The notes under the pieces: model-generated
Seen by the model: only the letters and a program-made list of their open reading frames with translations
Told to the model about the DNA's origin: nothing
The model's database searches: none
DNA from: DAOSXA01 sp964526835
Lineage (GTDB): Bacteria; Zixibacteria; MSB-5A5; GN15; FEB-12
NCBI GenBank assembly: GCA_964526835.1
Contig: CAZGMK010000017.1
Location: 1 to 64,000 of the forward strand
Direction of reading: 5' to 3'
DNA: 64,000 nt
Part shown: positions 17,175 to 25,845 of the stretch, one piece after another
Layout of the letters: every line of letters begins with the position of its first letter
How positions within the stretch are numbered: position 1 is the first letter of the stretch
Program-made: the position numbers and the translations under genes

Positions 17175-18419
17175 TTAGTGTTCTTGCCAGTGGTAGTCGG
17201 CCAGTACGATCAGCCCGATAAGAGCCCAGGCGACGACCAGCGAAGTCCCTCCGTAACTCAAGAAGGGCAGGGCCAAGCCTGTCACCGGCATGAAACCGAG
17301 GGTCATCCCGATGTTGATAAAGAATTGAAATACGAGGATGGCGGCGGCTCCGAAGGCGATATTGGAGGCAAAGGGTGAGCGGCACCGGCCGGCTATCTGG
17401 ATAGCGCGATAAAATATGTATGTAAACAGGACTATCACAACGAGGGCGCCGATCAGTCCGAACTCCTCGGCCAACACTGAAAAGATGAAGTCGGTGTGAC
17501 GCTCAGGCAGGTATTCCAGGCGGGCCTGCGAGCCCGCCAGAAACCCCTCACCTGTTATTCCACCCGACCCAACTGCGATTTTGGATTGAATGATCTGGTA
17601 ACCCGCGCCCTGTGGTTCCTTGCTGGGATCGATAAAGGAGATGATGCGCTTCTGCTGGTAGCCTGCCAGCCGCTGCCACACCAGAGGACCTATCCCCCCC
17701 GTGGCCAGGTTGCCGACCAGGACCAGCACCAGGACCCAGAAACCCGGCCGGAGCGCAAACAGCAGCACCAGCAGGCCGGCAAGGTACACAATCCATGGTG
17801 TCGAGCCGTACATCTCGATCCCGAATTCATTCGAAAGGGCTATCAGTAGCGAAGCTATCGGCGAAAGAAGCACTATGACGAACCAGGGCGACAGCCCGGC
17901 CCAGAACCACAACGAGAGCAACATCACCCAGAACACCAGCGAGGTCCCGAGGTCGGGCTGCTTGAGTATGAGAACCACCGGGACTGCGACGAGGAGAAAA
18001 GACAGCCCCAGCCGCTCCTTGGATTGTGGAGGCCGCTTCGTGTAGGCAAAGAAATGGGCCAGGGCTAGGAGAACTGCGAACTTGGCAATGTCCGAGGGCG
18101 CCAGATTGATCCATCCGAATGAAAACCAGCGAGTGGCTCCCCGGCCCGACCCGATCATCAACACCAGTATCAGCGCCACGACGACCAAGCCGTAGACATA
18201 GTAGGCACTGACATCGAATAGCCGCAAAGGAAGATGTACTATGGCGGCGAAGCCGACGAGGGCGATGGCCAGCCACAGGGCCTGACGGAGGTAATAGTGC
18301 TGTCGGTATTCGTTGTCGGAGTGATATTGCGCCGACATTATGAGCAGAATCCCGATGAGGCTCAGAAGCAGCGCAGCGCCTATTATATCCCACCTCAACT
18401 CGCGGTATTTGAGGCTCAC
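17175..18419 (-). CDS. rodA: RodA, peptidoglycan glycosyltransferase for cell elongation
   Basis: This SEDS-family polymerase extends glycan strands during elongation, working with its paired PBP2. The 414 residues form about ten membrane segments. Family blocks are WFSFGWINLAPSDIAKFAVLL, KQPDLGTSLVF, RLEYLPERHTDFIFSVLAEE (with the conserved DFIF) and LPFLSYGGTSLV near the C-terminus. It overlaps mrdA by four bases, so the two are translated together. It ends the mreC-mreD-mrdA-rodA run. Confidence 0.95.
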   Translation of the reverse strand: MSLKYRELRWDIIGAALLLSLIGILLIMSAQYHSDNEYRQHYYLRQALWLAIALVGFAAIVHLPLRLFDVSAYYVYGLVVVALILVLMIGSGRGATRWFSFGWINLAPSDIAKFAVLLALAHFFAYTKRPPQSKERLGLSFLLVAVPVVLILKQPDLGTSLVFWVMLLSLWFWAGLSPWFVIVLLSPIASLLIALSNEFGIEMYGSTPWIVYLAGLLVLLFALRPGFWVLVLVLVGNLATGGIGPLVWQRLAGYQQKRIISFIDPSKEPQGAGYQIIQSKIAVGSGGITGEGFLAGSQARLEYLPERHTDFIFSVLAEEFGLIGALVVIVLFTYIFYRAIQIAGRCRSPFASNIAFGAAAILVFQFFINIGMTLGFMPVTGLALPFLSYGGTSLVVAWALIGLIVLADYHWQEH

Positions 18420-20224
18420 GGCGATTCTCCCTCAACGGCAGCGATGCCTTTGCCGGCTCCTCGGGAGCGCATGTAGGCTTTGATGATCTTGCCGACCATC
18501 GGGGCGGCGACGTCGGACCCGTGACCACCATGCTCGACGATGGCCGCCACCACAATCTCCGGGGCCTCCAGGGGCGCCACACCCACAAACCAGGAATGGT
18601 TTTCGCTTTGGGGATTCTCCGCGGTACCGGTCTTGCCTCCTATGGAATACTCGGGGTTGCGGAGGCGTCGGGCAGTGCCGTGCTCACCTTCAACTACCAG
18701 CCGGTACCCTTCCTGAAGCAGCTCGAGAGTACCCGGGCCGAACGGCAAACGGAAGGACAGCTCAGGTTGGACAGTTTCCACCCGCCCGTCCGGGTACAGC
18801 CTTCGCCGCACCAGGTGAGGCCGGTACACTTCGCCATTGTTCGCTACTCCGCAATAGAACTGGGCCAGCTGCAACGGTGTAACGAGAATCTCACCCTGAC
18901 CGATGGCGTTATTCAAAACGAGCCCGCGAGACCATTTCCTTTCGCCGTACTCCCGGTCATACCACTCGCTGTTGGGGTTCAGTCCCTCTGCCTCATTGGG
19001 CAGATCGATGCCGGTTCTTTTCCCGAATCCACACTCACGGAGGTAGCTGCTGAAAACATCAATACCCAGCTTGAGACCCACCTGATAGAGGTAGACATTG
19101 CATGACTGCTCAATCGCCGTTGTCGGAGTAGTGAGTCCGTGTCCCCGCGAGAGCCAGCACTTGAAGTAGCGGTTACCGAACTGATAGCCGCCGTAACACG
19201 GTTTCAGAGTAGTGTTTTCGTTAATCAGGCCCTCCTCCAGGGCCGCTCCGATGGTTACCAGTTTGATTGTCGACCCCGGCGGATAGCGACCATCGAGGGG
19301 GCGGTTGAGTAGGGGGTGGTGAGGATTACTGGAAATCTCGAGCCACGCCGAATCGGGGATGACTCGCGAGAACATATTGGCATCGTAGCTGGGCCATGAT
19401 GTCATAGCCAGAACTTCCCCATTGCGCGGGTCCATAGCGACAATGGCCCCGCAACAGAAGGTATCCTTGGCGGCGACGCAGGCGCGCTGCAGATCATTGT
19501 CGATCGTCAATTCGAGGTTGGCCCCCGGAACGGGCAGCTTGGGAGGATAGTCCTTCATCGGCCCCAGCGTTTGACCAGCAGCCGTCGCCTCAATGTACTG
19601 CTGACCATCCTCGCCCCGCAGAAGCTCATCGTACTGCCGCTCAATGCCCTTCTTGCCGATCACCGAGCCGAGCCGGTACTTGCCCCTGGGCGCCCTGCTG
19701 CGTTCCTCCGGCGAAACCTCACCCGCATAGCCGGTAAATGCCTCTGAGCCGAGCGCCTCGGTATAGCGACGAACTTCCTCAAGCTGAACTTCGACTCCCG
19801 GGAATCGATAGCTCTGCTCCTCGGCGACCGCTATCGTCTTGAAGTCAACGTCGCGGGCAATCGGGGCAGGTTGATAGGGACTGATGAGGTTTTTCATGAG
19901 TCTCCTCTCTACCTCCTCCTCCGGGATCTCGAGCAACTCCGCCAGACGGGATACCGTGGTAGAATCGGATTCGACCTTGACGATTGAGACCGTAAACGAT
20001 GGTCGGTTATCAATAATGATCTCGCCGTCTCGATCCATCACCAAACCCCGGCGCGCCGTAATAGTCTGTATGTGCATGCGGTTTTCGCGGGACTGTCGCG
20101 AAAGATCATCGTGCTGCAGAACCTGCAGCCGGATCAGGCCGACCAGAAGTACCAACAGCAAGATTGCCAGGACCGACAGCGCAAACCGACGACGTTCCTC
20201 ACGGTTGATTGTCGGGGAAATCAT
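18416..20224 (-). CDS. mrdA: Penicillin-binding protein 2, elongation transpeptidase
   Basis: This class B PBP cross-links peptidoglycan during elongation and is paired with RodA. The 602 residues start with a short cytoplasmic stretch and one membrane anchor (about 14-33). The pedestal domain follows, then the transpeptidase with S318-TIK321 (nucleophile S318), S374-C-N376 and KTGTAE near 530. It lies 9 bases after mreD and overlaps rodA by four bases. The periplasmic part looks complete. Confidence 0.95.
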   Translation of the reverse strand: MISPTINREERRRFALSVLAILLLVLLVGLIRLQVLQHDDLSRQSRENRMHIQTITARRGLVMDRDGEIIIDNRPSFTVSIVKVESDSTTVSRLAELLEIPEEEVERRLMKNLISPYQPAPIARDVDFKTIAVAEEQSYRFPGVEVQLEEVRRYTEALGSEAFTGYAGEVSPEERSRAPRGKYRLGSVIGKKGIERQYDELLRGEDGQQYIEATAAGQTLGPMKDYPPKLPVPGANLELTIDNDLQRACVAAKDTFCCGAIVAMDPRNGEVLAMTSWPSYDANMFSRVIPDSAWLEISSNPHHPLLNRPLDGRYPPGSTIKLVTIGAALEEGLINENTTLKPCYGGYQFGNRYFKCWLSRGHGLTTPTTAIEQSCNVYLYQVGLKLGIDVFSSYLRECGFGKRTGIDLPNEAEGLNPNSEWYDREYGERKWSRGLVLNNAIGQGEILVTPLQLAQFYCGVANNGEVYRPHLVRRRLYPDGRVETVQPELSFRLPFGPGTLELLQEGYRLVVEGEHGTARRLRNPEYSIGGKTGTAENPQSENHSWFVGVAPLEAPEIVVAAIVEHGGHGSDVAAPMVGKIIKAYMRSRGAGKGIAAVEGESP

Positions 20225-20233
20225 TGCTCAGAC

Positions 20234-20722
20234 CTAAAACAGTTCCTTAATCCGCGTCCAGGTGATTTGCCCGTCCTTGATCTTGAAAAACAGCCATGCC
20301 CACAAGCCGGTATAGACAGTGGACGGTAGCGAGCTGGTCAAGAACTGCCAGTAGAAATCATCTCCTCCCAGACGAAAGGCTAATAGAACCTCATGAACGA
20401 GTACGGCGCCGACGACAATGAGCAGTCGCGCCCTGATCGAAGCCAAATTGAGACGAAACTTGATGCGGCATATGGAGAAGGCTGTTAGCGACAGGATCAG
20501 GGCATGCCATCCCATCCACTGAGCCTCTCCGGCCGAGAGCACGAGGCCGACAGCGAATCCGAACCACATGGCCCGGATCTCACTCTTGTACAGGGCGACC
20601 AGACTGACAAGGAGGGCGGCCAGATTCAGATGCGCCCAGTAGACCATGATAAGCGAGTCCGTCAACTCCGAATGCAGCGCGATCAGATAAAGGTACAGAA
20701 TAAAAGGAATGATATACTTCAC
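20234..20722 (-). CDS. mreD: Rod shape-determining protein MreD
   Basis: This small inner-membrane protein of the elongasome has 162 residues and about five membrane helices. MreD proteins diverge quickly, so the call rests on size, hydrophobic pattern and position. It starts in a four-base overlap with mreC and is followed by mrdA and rodA. No charged catalytic motif is expected. Confidence 0.8.
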   Translation of the reverse strand: MKYIIPFILYLYLIALHSELTDSLIMVYWAHLNLAALLVSLVALYKSEIRAMWFGFAVGLVLSAGEAQWMGWHALILSLTAFSICRIKFRLNLASIRARLLIVVGAVLVHEVLLAFRLGGDDFYWQFLTSSLPSTVYTGLWAWLFFKIKDGQITWTRIKELF

Positions 20723-21519
20723 GGCCGATTCCCTTTCGGCTGCATGATGTACACTTCCTCTATCGACCGAAGATCGACGGCTGGCCTCAGTCGCAGGTCC
20801 TTGTACGGCAACACCCCGGAAGGAGGCACTGAGTCGACCCTGCCAATGAACAGACCGTCGGGATAGTCACCGCCCTCGCCGGAGGTGATCACCGAATCCC
20901 CCGGAGAAGCCTTGCCCAACGACGGGAAGTAGGTCATGATCAGACCCTGAGTCGGCAAGTAGCGGACAATACCGTTCTCCCGGCTTTCGGCCGCTGCATT
21001 CCGTGCCGCGACACGGTTGGCCGGATCGGTAAGCAACTGAACCTCAGACTCATTGACGCGCACCACCGAGATGCGTCCGACCAGTCCGGAGCTGCTGACT
21101 ACCGCCTGGTTCTCCCTCACCGAGTCCACAAGTCCACGGTCGACGAGAAATGAGACAGGCGGATCGTAGCCGGTAACTGTCTTGATACGCGCCGCCAACA
21201 AGTTGAAGGTGTCTCTCTCAGGGAGACCTGCTCTATCAGCCAGGCGCCGGCCCTCGAGGCAGTCCTCCCGACAGGAGTTCAAGGCCATCTTAAGATCGGT
21301 AATGGAATCACTTAGAACCTGGAGGCTGTTGTAGTGGGCATGATAGACATCGATTCTGTGACGAATCTCCTGGAAATGTTCCCTGAAGACCGTGCCCGTA
21401 GTCTCTGCTGTGACTATGGCAGCTCTCTCACAGAATCCAAGAACAAGGCCGCAGGCCAGAACAAAAATCAGGTTTACGAGACGCCAGTGCGTGGGTGATA
21501 ATTGTGATAGCCAGCTCAT
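20719..21519 (-). CDS. mreC: Rod shape-determining protein MreC
   Basis: This periplasmic scaffold of the elongasome has 266 residues. One N-terminal membrane helix (about 14-30) is followed by a coiled coil and the beta-barrel MreC domain. That domain shows VVSSSGLVGRIS near 155, LLTDPANRVAAR and VITSGEGGDYPDGLFIGRV. mreB, which usually comes just upstream, is absent here; the upstream gene is a PTS IIA protein 28 bases away. The initiation codon gives the expected cytoplasmic tail. Confidence 0.92.
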   Translation of the reverse strand: MSWLSQLSPTHWRLVNLIFVLACGLVLGFCERAAIVTAETTGTVFREHFQEIRHRIDVYHAHYNSLQVLSDSITDLKMALNSCREDCLEGRRLADRAGLPERDTFNLLAARIKTVTGYDPPVSFLVDRGLVDSVRENQAVVSSSGLVGRISVVRVNESEVQLLTDPANRVAARNAAAESRENGIVRYLPTQGLIMTYFPSLGKASPGDSVITSGEGGDYPDGLFIGRVDSVPPSGVLPYKDLRLRPAVDLRSIEEVYIMQPKGNRP

Positions 21520-21547
21520 TTCATGCGGCGTCCCTGCCGCGCGGTCG

Positions 21548-22000
21548 TCAGTCGACGTTGTCCATCAACTGAAGAACCTCGCCGGGGGAACTTGCCTCCA
21601 GCAGCTTCTTGCGATGCTCTTCTGACTTCATCAGGTACGACAGTCTCGCCATGACATTCAGGTGCGCCCCGATAGCATCCTCCGGGGCGGCGATCAAAAA
21701 GAACAGACGTACCGGTTTGTGGTCCATGGCGTCGAAGTCGATTCCATCCTCGCTGCGGCCAAACGCAATGACGATACCCTTGACCGAACGAGTCTTGGCA
21801 TGCGGAAACGCAACTTCGTACCCGACACCGGTTGTCACAAGATCTTCCCGCTCCTTGATGTCTTCGGCTAACTGCTTGGCATCCTTAACCATATTTGACG
21901 AGGATGCCAGTTCGACCAGCTCGTTGATGACGCTTTGCTTGTCCTTGGCGTGCAGGTTGAACTTGATCAGGGTTTCATCGCAGAACTTGGAGAGCTTCAT
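21548..22000 (-). CDS. PTS IIA (PtsN/fructose-type) regulatory protein
   Basis: The 150 residues form one PTS EIIA type-2 domain with the phosphorylated histidine H67 in VAFPHAKT and the RSEDGIDFDAMDHKPVRLFFL core. No IIB, IIC, EI or HPr gene is in the window, so a regulatory role like that of PtsN is more likely than sugar uptake; this is inference. It shares its first base with the stop codon of the trm112 gene (ATGA-type contact) and precedes mreC. Confidence 0.85.
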   Translation of the reverse strand: MKLSKFCDETLIKFNLHAKDKQSVINELVELASSSNMVKDAKQLAEDIKEREDLVTTGVGYEVAFPHAKTRSVKGIVIAFGRSEDGIDFDAMDHKPVRLFFLIAAPEDAIGAHLNVMARLSYLMKSEEHRKKLLEASSPGEVLQLMDNVD

Positions 22001-22182
22001 TACTCGGCACCTTCCTTGAGCTTTTCGGCTTCGTCAGCCAGCAGCACGGGGATATCATCGGTGATTCGATAGGCCAATCTGCAGGCATTGCAGATGAGCT
22101 TTGCGCTCTCGGCCTTGTACTGGAGAGGTCCCTTGCAGACCGGACACACCAGTTTATCAAGAAATTCCTGACTGAGGGTCAT
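22000..22182 (-). CDS. Trm112 family zinc-binding protein
   Basis: This 60-residue protein has paired cysteines (CPVCKGPL and CNACRLAY) that form a small zinc ribbon, ending RITDDIPVLLADEA as in the bacterial Trm112/YcaR family. Related proteins activate methyltransferases or sit beside lipid A and fatty acid genes; the partner here is unknown. It overlaps accA and the PTS IIA gene by a few bases. Confidence 0.85.
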   Translation of the reverse strand: MTLSQEFLDKLVCPVCKGPLQYKAESAKLICNACRLAYRITDDIPVLLADEAEKLKEGAE

Positions 22183-23159
22183 GATTGTCCATCCTGTTCA
22201 GTGAAGGCCCCCATCACACGGTACTTATTCAGGCGATTGGCCAGCAACTGGTTGATCGGCAGCGCCAAGAGCTTGTCGAGTTCATCGACGACGGCTTCCT
22301 TGACCAGTTCAGCGGCAGCCGGGGGATCATTGTGCGCTCCGCCCGGGGGTTCGGCGATGATCCTATCTATGACCCCCAACTCCACTAAATCATCGGAGGC
22401 GAGCTTGAGGGCTTCGGCCGCCTCCGGGGCATTAGCCGCATCACGCCACAAAATCGCCGCGCAACCTTCAGGTGAGATCACCGAATACCAGGCATACTGG
22501 AGCATCAGGACTCTGTCGCCCACGCCGATTCCGAGTGCCCCCCCCGAAGCGCCCTCGCCGATTATGACCACAACGATCGGTACCCGCAGGCGCGACATCT
22601 CCCGGATGTTTCGGGCAATGGCCTCGGCCTGGCCGCGCTCCTCGGCGCCTATGCCCGGGAATGCTCCCGGCGTATCAACAAGGACCACAATCGGAAGGCC
22701 GAACTTCTCGGCCAGCTTGAAAAGCCGCAGAGCCTTGCGGTAGCCCTCCGGATGGGCCATACCGAAGTTGCGCTCCAGCTTCTGCTTCGTGTCACGGCCC
22801 TTCTGCTGACCGACTACAACCACCCGGTGCTCGCCGATAGTGGCGAAACCGCCGACCATCGCCCGGTCGTCGGCGAATCCGCGATCACCGTGCAGCTCGA
22901 CAAAGTCGGTCGCCATCATCCCGATGTAGTCAAGGGTGTAAGGCCGGCGGGGATGTCGCGAGAGCTGAACCTTCTGCCAGCGCGTCAAGTTGGAGTATAT
23001 ATCATCGCGGAGTTTGTGCAGCTTCTGCTGCATGGACTCGATCTCGGACTCCAGTTCGATGTTCTCGCCGAAGGAGAAGTCCTTCATATCGGAGATTTTC
23101 TTCTCGAGCTCCAGCAGCGGCCGCTCAAACTCCAGGTGTGGGCGATCACTTGTCGACAT
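22179..23159 (-). CDS. accA: Acetyl-CoA carboxylase carboxyltransferase subunit alpha
   Basis: This subunit, with AccD, moves the carboxyl group from carboxybiotin to acetyl-CoA, giving malonyl-CoA for fatty acids. The 326 residues show the N-terminal coiled region (LEFERPLLELEKKI), ARHPRRPYTLDYI-like SRHPRRPYTLDYI, FMELHGDR-like VELHGDRGFADD and GEGASGGALGIGVGD. The length is normal. accB and accC are about 20 kb away in another operon and accD is not in the window. Confidence 0.95.
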   Translation of the reverse strand: MSTSDRPHLEFERPLLELEKKISDMKDFSFGENIELESEIESMQQKLHKLRDDIYSNLTRWQKVQLSRHPRRPYTLDYIGMMATDFVELHGDRGFADDRAMVGGFATIGEHRVVVVGQQKGRDTKQKLERNFGMAHPEGYRKALRLFKLAEKFGLPIVVLVDTPGAFPGIGAEERGQAEAIARNIREMSRLRVPIVVVIIGEGASGGALGIGVGDRVLMLQYAWYSVISPEGCAAILWRDAANAPEAAEALKLASDDLVELGVIDRIIAEPPGGAHNDPPAAAELVKEAVVDELDKLLALPINQLLANRLNKYRVMGAFTEQDGQS

Positions 23160-23162
23160 ACG

Positions 23163-24248
23163 CTATCTCTCTATCGGGTCATCGCTTACACGACGCCCCA
23201 GGTTCCTGGCGCGGTTCCTCAGGCCGGTGAGCAAAATAAGGAAAAGGGCAAGAATAACAACTATAAAAACGATCAGCAGACCCAGCACCAGAAGCCGCCG
23301 GTAGTGCAGCATGGCCAGGGCGAAGAGCCCGAAGACTGCACTGAGCGAATAGAACACTGCCAAGACCTGTCGTCGTGACAGACCGGCCAGGTGCAGGTAA
23401 TGGAACAGGTGACGACGATCAGCGCTCATGACATTGCGCCCGGTGGCGACACGGCGCACGAATGAAGCTGCTGTCTCCATTATCGGCACCCCCAGCGCCA
23501 GGAGCGGCAAATAGAGAGCCGAAGCCGCAAACGACTTGAAGTTGACCATAAGTGCAAAGGCCGCGAAGTAGTAGCCGAGCTGCAGGGACCCCGAATCACC
23601 GAGAAAGACGCGGGCAGGATGGCGATTGAACCACCAGAAGACTACCAGAAACCCGAGCAAAACCCAGATCATGGCGATCTCCGATCCAACCGGTCGGGCA
23701 TAACCGATGATCAACATCACTACCGCGGCAATCGTCGCTACACCCGCGGCAAGACCATCCAATCCGTCGATGAGATTAACGGCGTTGGTTAGCAGCGCCA
23801 CCCATACCATCGTCGCAGGCAGACCCAGCCAACCGGTTTGAATCTCGCCGCCCGGCCAGACCAGCAGGTCAATGCCCAGCCCCCCGGCATATAGAAAGGC
23901 CCCGACCCCGAGTTCGACCAGCAGCTTCACCCAGGCCGGAAGCGCACGGATGTCATCGGTCAGGCCGAGCAGGAATACGATCAACCCACCGATTAGAACA
24001 ACAGCAGTAGTTCTGTCCCAGGGCTCGATCGAATCCTTCAGCACAGGGGACAGCAACGGCAAAACCACCCACATGACAATCAGAAGCACGGCCCCGCCCA
24101 GGAATGGAGTCGGCTGTCGATGACGCTTATGCGCACCGGGCTGATCCAGGAGCCCCCAGCGATGACCGAGCCGGATGACTGCGGGAATCAGCATCAGGGC
24201 CAGCAGACCCGTCACGGCAAAGGTGAGCAGACCGGTGCTAATCGGCAC
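23163..24248 (-). CDS. MraY/WecA-like undecaprenyl-phosphate sugar-1-phosphate transferase
   Basis: It attaches a sugar phosphate, probably an N-acetylhexosamine, to undecaprenyl phosphate to begin an envelope polysaccharide. It has about ten membrane segments. DQPGAHKRHRQPTPFLGGA lies near the start, followed by LGLTDDIRALP, the NLIDGLDGLAAG active-site block and FLGDSGSLQLGYY, which match the WecA/TagO branch more than MraY proper. The GTG at 24248 is chosen; a TTG at 24281 would overlap the previous gene by 44 bases. It follows a GT2 gene in the glycan cluster. Confidence 0.88.
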   Translation of the reverse strand: MPISTGLLTFAVTGLLALMLIPAVIRLGHRWGLLDQPGAHKRHRQPTPFLGGAVLLIVMWVVLPLLSPVLKDSIEPWDRTTAVVLIGGLIVFLLGLTDDIRALPAWVKLLVELGVGAFLYAGGLGIDLLVWPGGEIQTGWLGLPATMVWVALLTNAVNLIDGLDGLAAGVATIAAVVMLIIGYARPVGSEIAMIWVLLGFLVVFWWFNRHPARVFLGDSGSLQLGYYFAAFALMVNFKSFAASALYLPLLALGVPIMETAASFVRRVATGRNVMSADRRHLFHYLHLAGLSRRQVLAVFYSLSAVFGLFALAMLHYRRLLVLGLLIVFIVVILALFLILLTGLRNRARNLGRRVSDDPIER

Positions 24249-25101
24249 GGCGCCCCCCACTCCGACGCTTGCCAAAAACAACCGCCAGCGCGAAGTTGAG
24301 CGAAAGAAACACCGGCAGGATCAGGAACGAGAACAGGTTCGGCAGGTGTTTGCGAAAGTACAGCCACAGCGAGTTATGGTGACGCCAGAGACGTATCACA
24401 CGACCGGCCGTTGAACCGCGGCCCCAATGATGCACACCGCCAGCGAGCGGCAGGAAGACATTGACGTAGTTGCGCCGTCCGAGCCTGGCGCACAGGTCGG
24501 TGTCTTCCATATACATGAAGAAACGCTCATCGAAGCCGTTCATGCGATGGAACAGGTCGCGTCTAATCATCAGCATCGTGGCGGCAGAGGCCGGTACCTG
24601 GGTCGGTGAATCGTAGTCCCCGAGGGTGTAGATCTCATTCTCCGGTGCGAGTCGCGCCAACACCGATCCTCGGGAAAACAGAATGTTATATATGGTCGGC
24701 AGCTTGCGACAGGTCGGCTGAAAAGCACCGTCTGGCCATCGCAACCGGCCGCCGACCGCGCCGACCCGCGGCTGGGCGGCCAGAAAGCTGTCCATGTATG
24801 ACACAGAACCTGCATCTATCAACACATCCGGATTGAGGAACAACAGATGCTTGCCGCCGGCCTTCCGGGCGCCGACGTTGGCCGCGGCGGCGAAGCCAAG
24901 ATTGCGCTCGAACGCGATCAGCTCGGCCTCGGGAAAGACACTACGCACCGCAATCCCCGGATCCTGGATTGACGCGTTATCGACGATGATAAGTTCGTGG
25001 TCTATACCCTGCAGGGCGTCACGCAAGTGCTCCAGGCTGTCTCTCAAATGCAGTTCGGAGTTATGAGTGACTATGATTACGCTGACCTGCAATGCGCTCA
25101 C
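24238..25101 (-). CDS. Glycosyltransferase family 2 (rhamnosyltransferase-like)
   Basis: This GT-A fold transferase of 287 residues begins VSVIIVTHNSELHL and has a nucleotide-sugar site around IIVDNAS and FLNPDVLI. It closes with the MNGFDERFFMYMEDTDLCARLGR block typical of WbbL-like enzymes, ending in a short hydrophobic stretch near 260-280. The GTG start is read. Sugar and acceptor are not known; the genes around it suggest surface polysaccharide. Confidence 0.88.
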   Translation of the reverse strand: MSALQVSVIIVTHNSELHLRDSLEHLRDALQGIDHELIIVDNASIQDPGIAVRSVFPEAELIAFERNLGFAAAANVGARKAGGKHLLFLNPDVLIDAGSVSYMDSFLAAQPRVGAVGGRLRWPDGAFQPTCRKLPTIYNILFSRGSVLARLAPENEIYTLGDYDSPTQVPASAATMLMIRRDLFHRMNGFDERFFMYMEDTDLCARLGRRNYVNVFLPLAGGVHHWGRGSTAGRVIRLWRHHNSLWLYFRKHLPNLFSFLILPVFLSLNFALAVVFGKRRSGGRRAD

Positions 25102-25116
25102 CGCGCCGTTCCGTCA

Positions 25117-25845
25117 TCAATCGAGCCGGCCAAAAATCGACTTAAGCCGCAGCCACCAGACTCGATAGACCGCCTCCAACATGATCTTTCTGGACATCTT
25201 TGACACGCCGGCGGTACGGTCGTAGAAAATGATCGGAATCTCCTTGATGCGAAACTTGTTCTTCCAGACCCTCATGGACATCTCGATCTGGAAGGCGTAG
25301 CCGGTGCTGCGAACTGCGTCCAGATCTATCGACTCCAGGACCTCACGGCGAAAGCACTTGAAACCGCCGGTTGCGTCGTGCAACGGCAAGCCGGTTACCA
25401 GGCGCGTGTAGACATTGGCGTAGTAGGATAACAGCAGCCGCGACATAGGCCAGTTAATGACGTTGACCCCACTGATATAGCGGGAGCCGATCACAAGGTC
25501 GTAGTCCTTGATTTCGCGCAGGAAGTCCTTGATATACTCGGGCCCGTGCGAGAAGTCAGCGTCCATCTCGAAAATATAGTCGTAACCACGCTCGATGGCC
25601 CACTTGAAACCCGCGATGTAGGCACGTCCCAGGCCATTCTTTTCCGCTCGATGCAGTACGTTGACTTTGTCTTCCCGATCGGCGAGCCGATCGGCGATTC
25701 GCCCCGTGCCATCAGGGGAGTTGTCATCGACAATGAGCACGTTGACCCTTGGATCCATCGGCAGAACCGCGTGAACAATCTTCTCGATATTCTCCCTCTC
25801 GTTGTAGGTCGGGAAAATGATCAGGGCGCGCTGTGTCGGACTCAT
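25117..25845 (-). CDS. Polyprenyl-phosphate mannose/glucose synthase (DPM1-like GT2)
   Basis: It makes a polyprenyl-phosphate sugar donor for later transfer by membrane enzymes. The 242 residues start ALIIFPTYNERENIEKIV, with NVLIVDDNSPDGTG and the metal-site region EMDADFSHGP, then GSRYISGV and ATGGFKCFRREVL. There is no C-terminal membrane domain, so it is the soluble form. The ATG at 25845 fits the family; a longer frame to 25926 is spurious and overlaps the YfhO gene. The GT39 protein in the same operon could use the product. Confidence 0.9.
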   Translation of the reverse strand: MSPTQRALIIFPTYNERENIEKIVHAVLPMDPRVNVLIVDDNSPDGTGRIADRLADREDKVNVLHRAEKNGLGRAYIAGFKWAIERGYDYIFEMDADFSHGPEYIKDFLREIKDYDLVIGSRYISGVNVINWPMSRLLLSYYANVYTRLVTGLPLHDATGGFKCFRREVLESIDLDAVRSTGYAFQIEMSMRVWKNKFRIKEIPIIFYDRTAGVSKMSRKIMLEAVYRVWWLRLKSIFGRLD

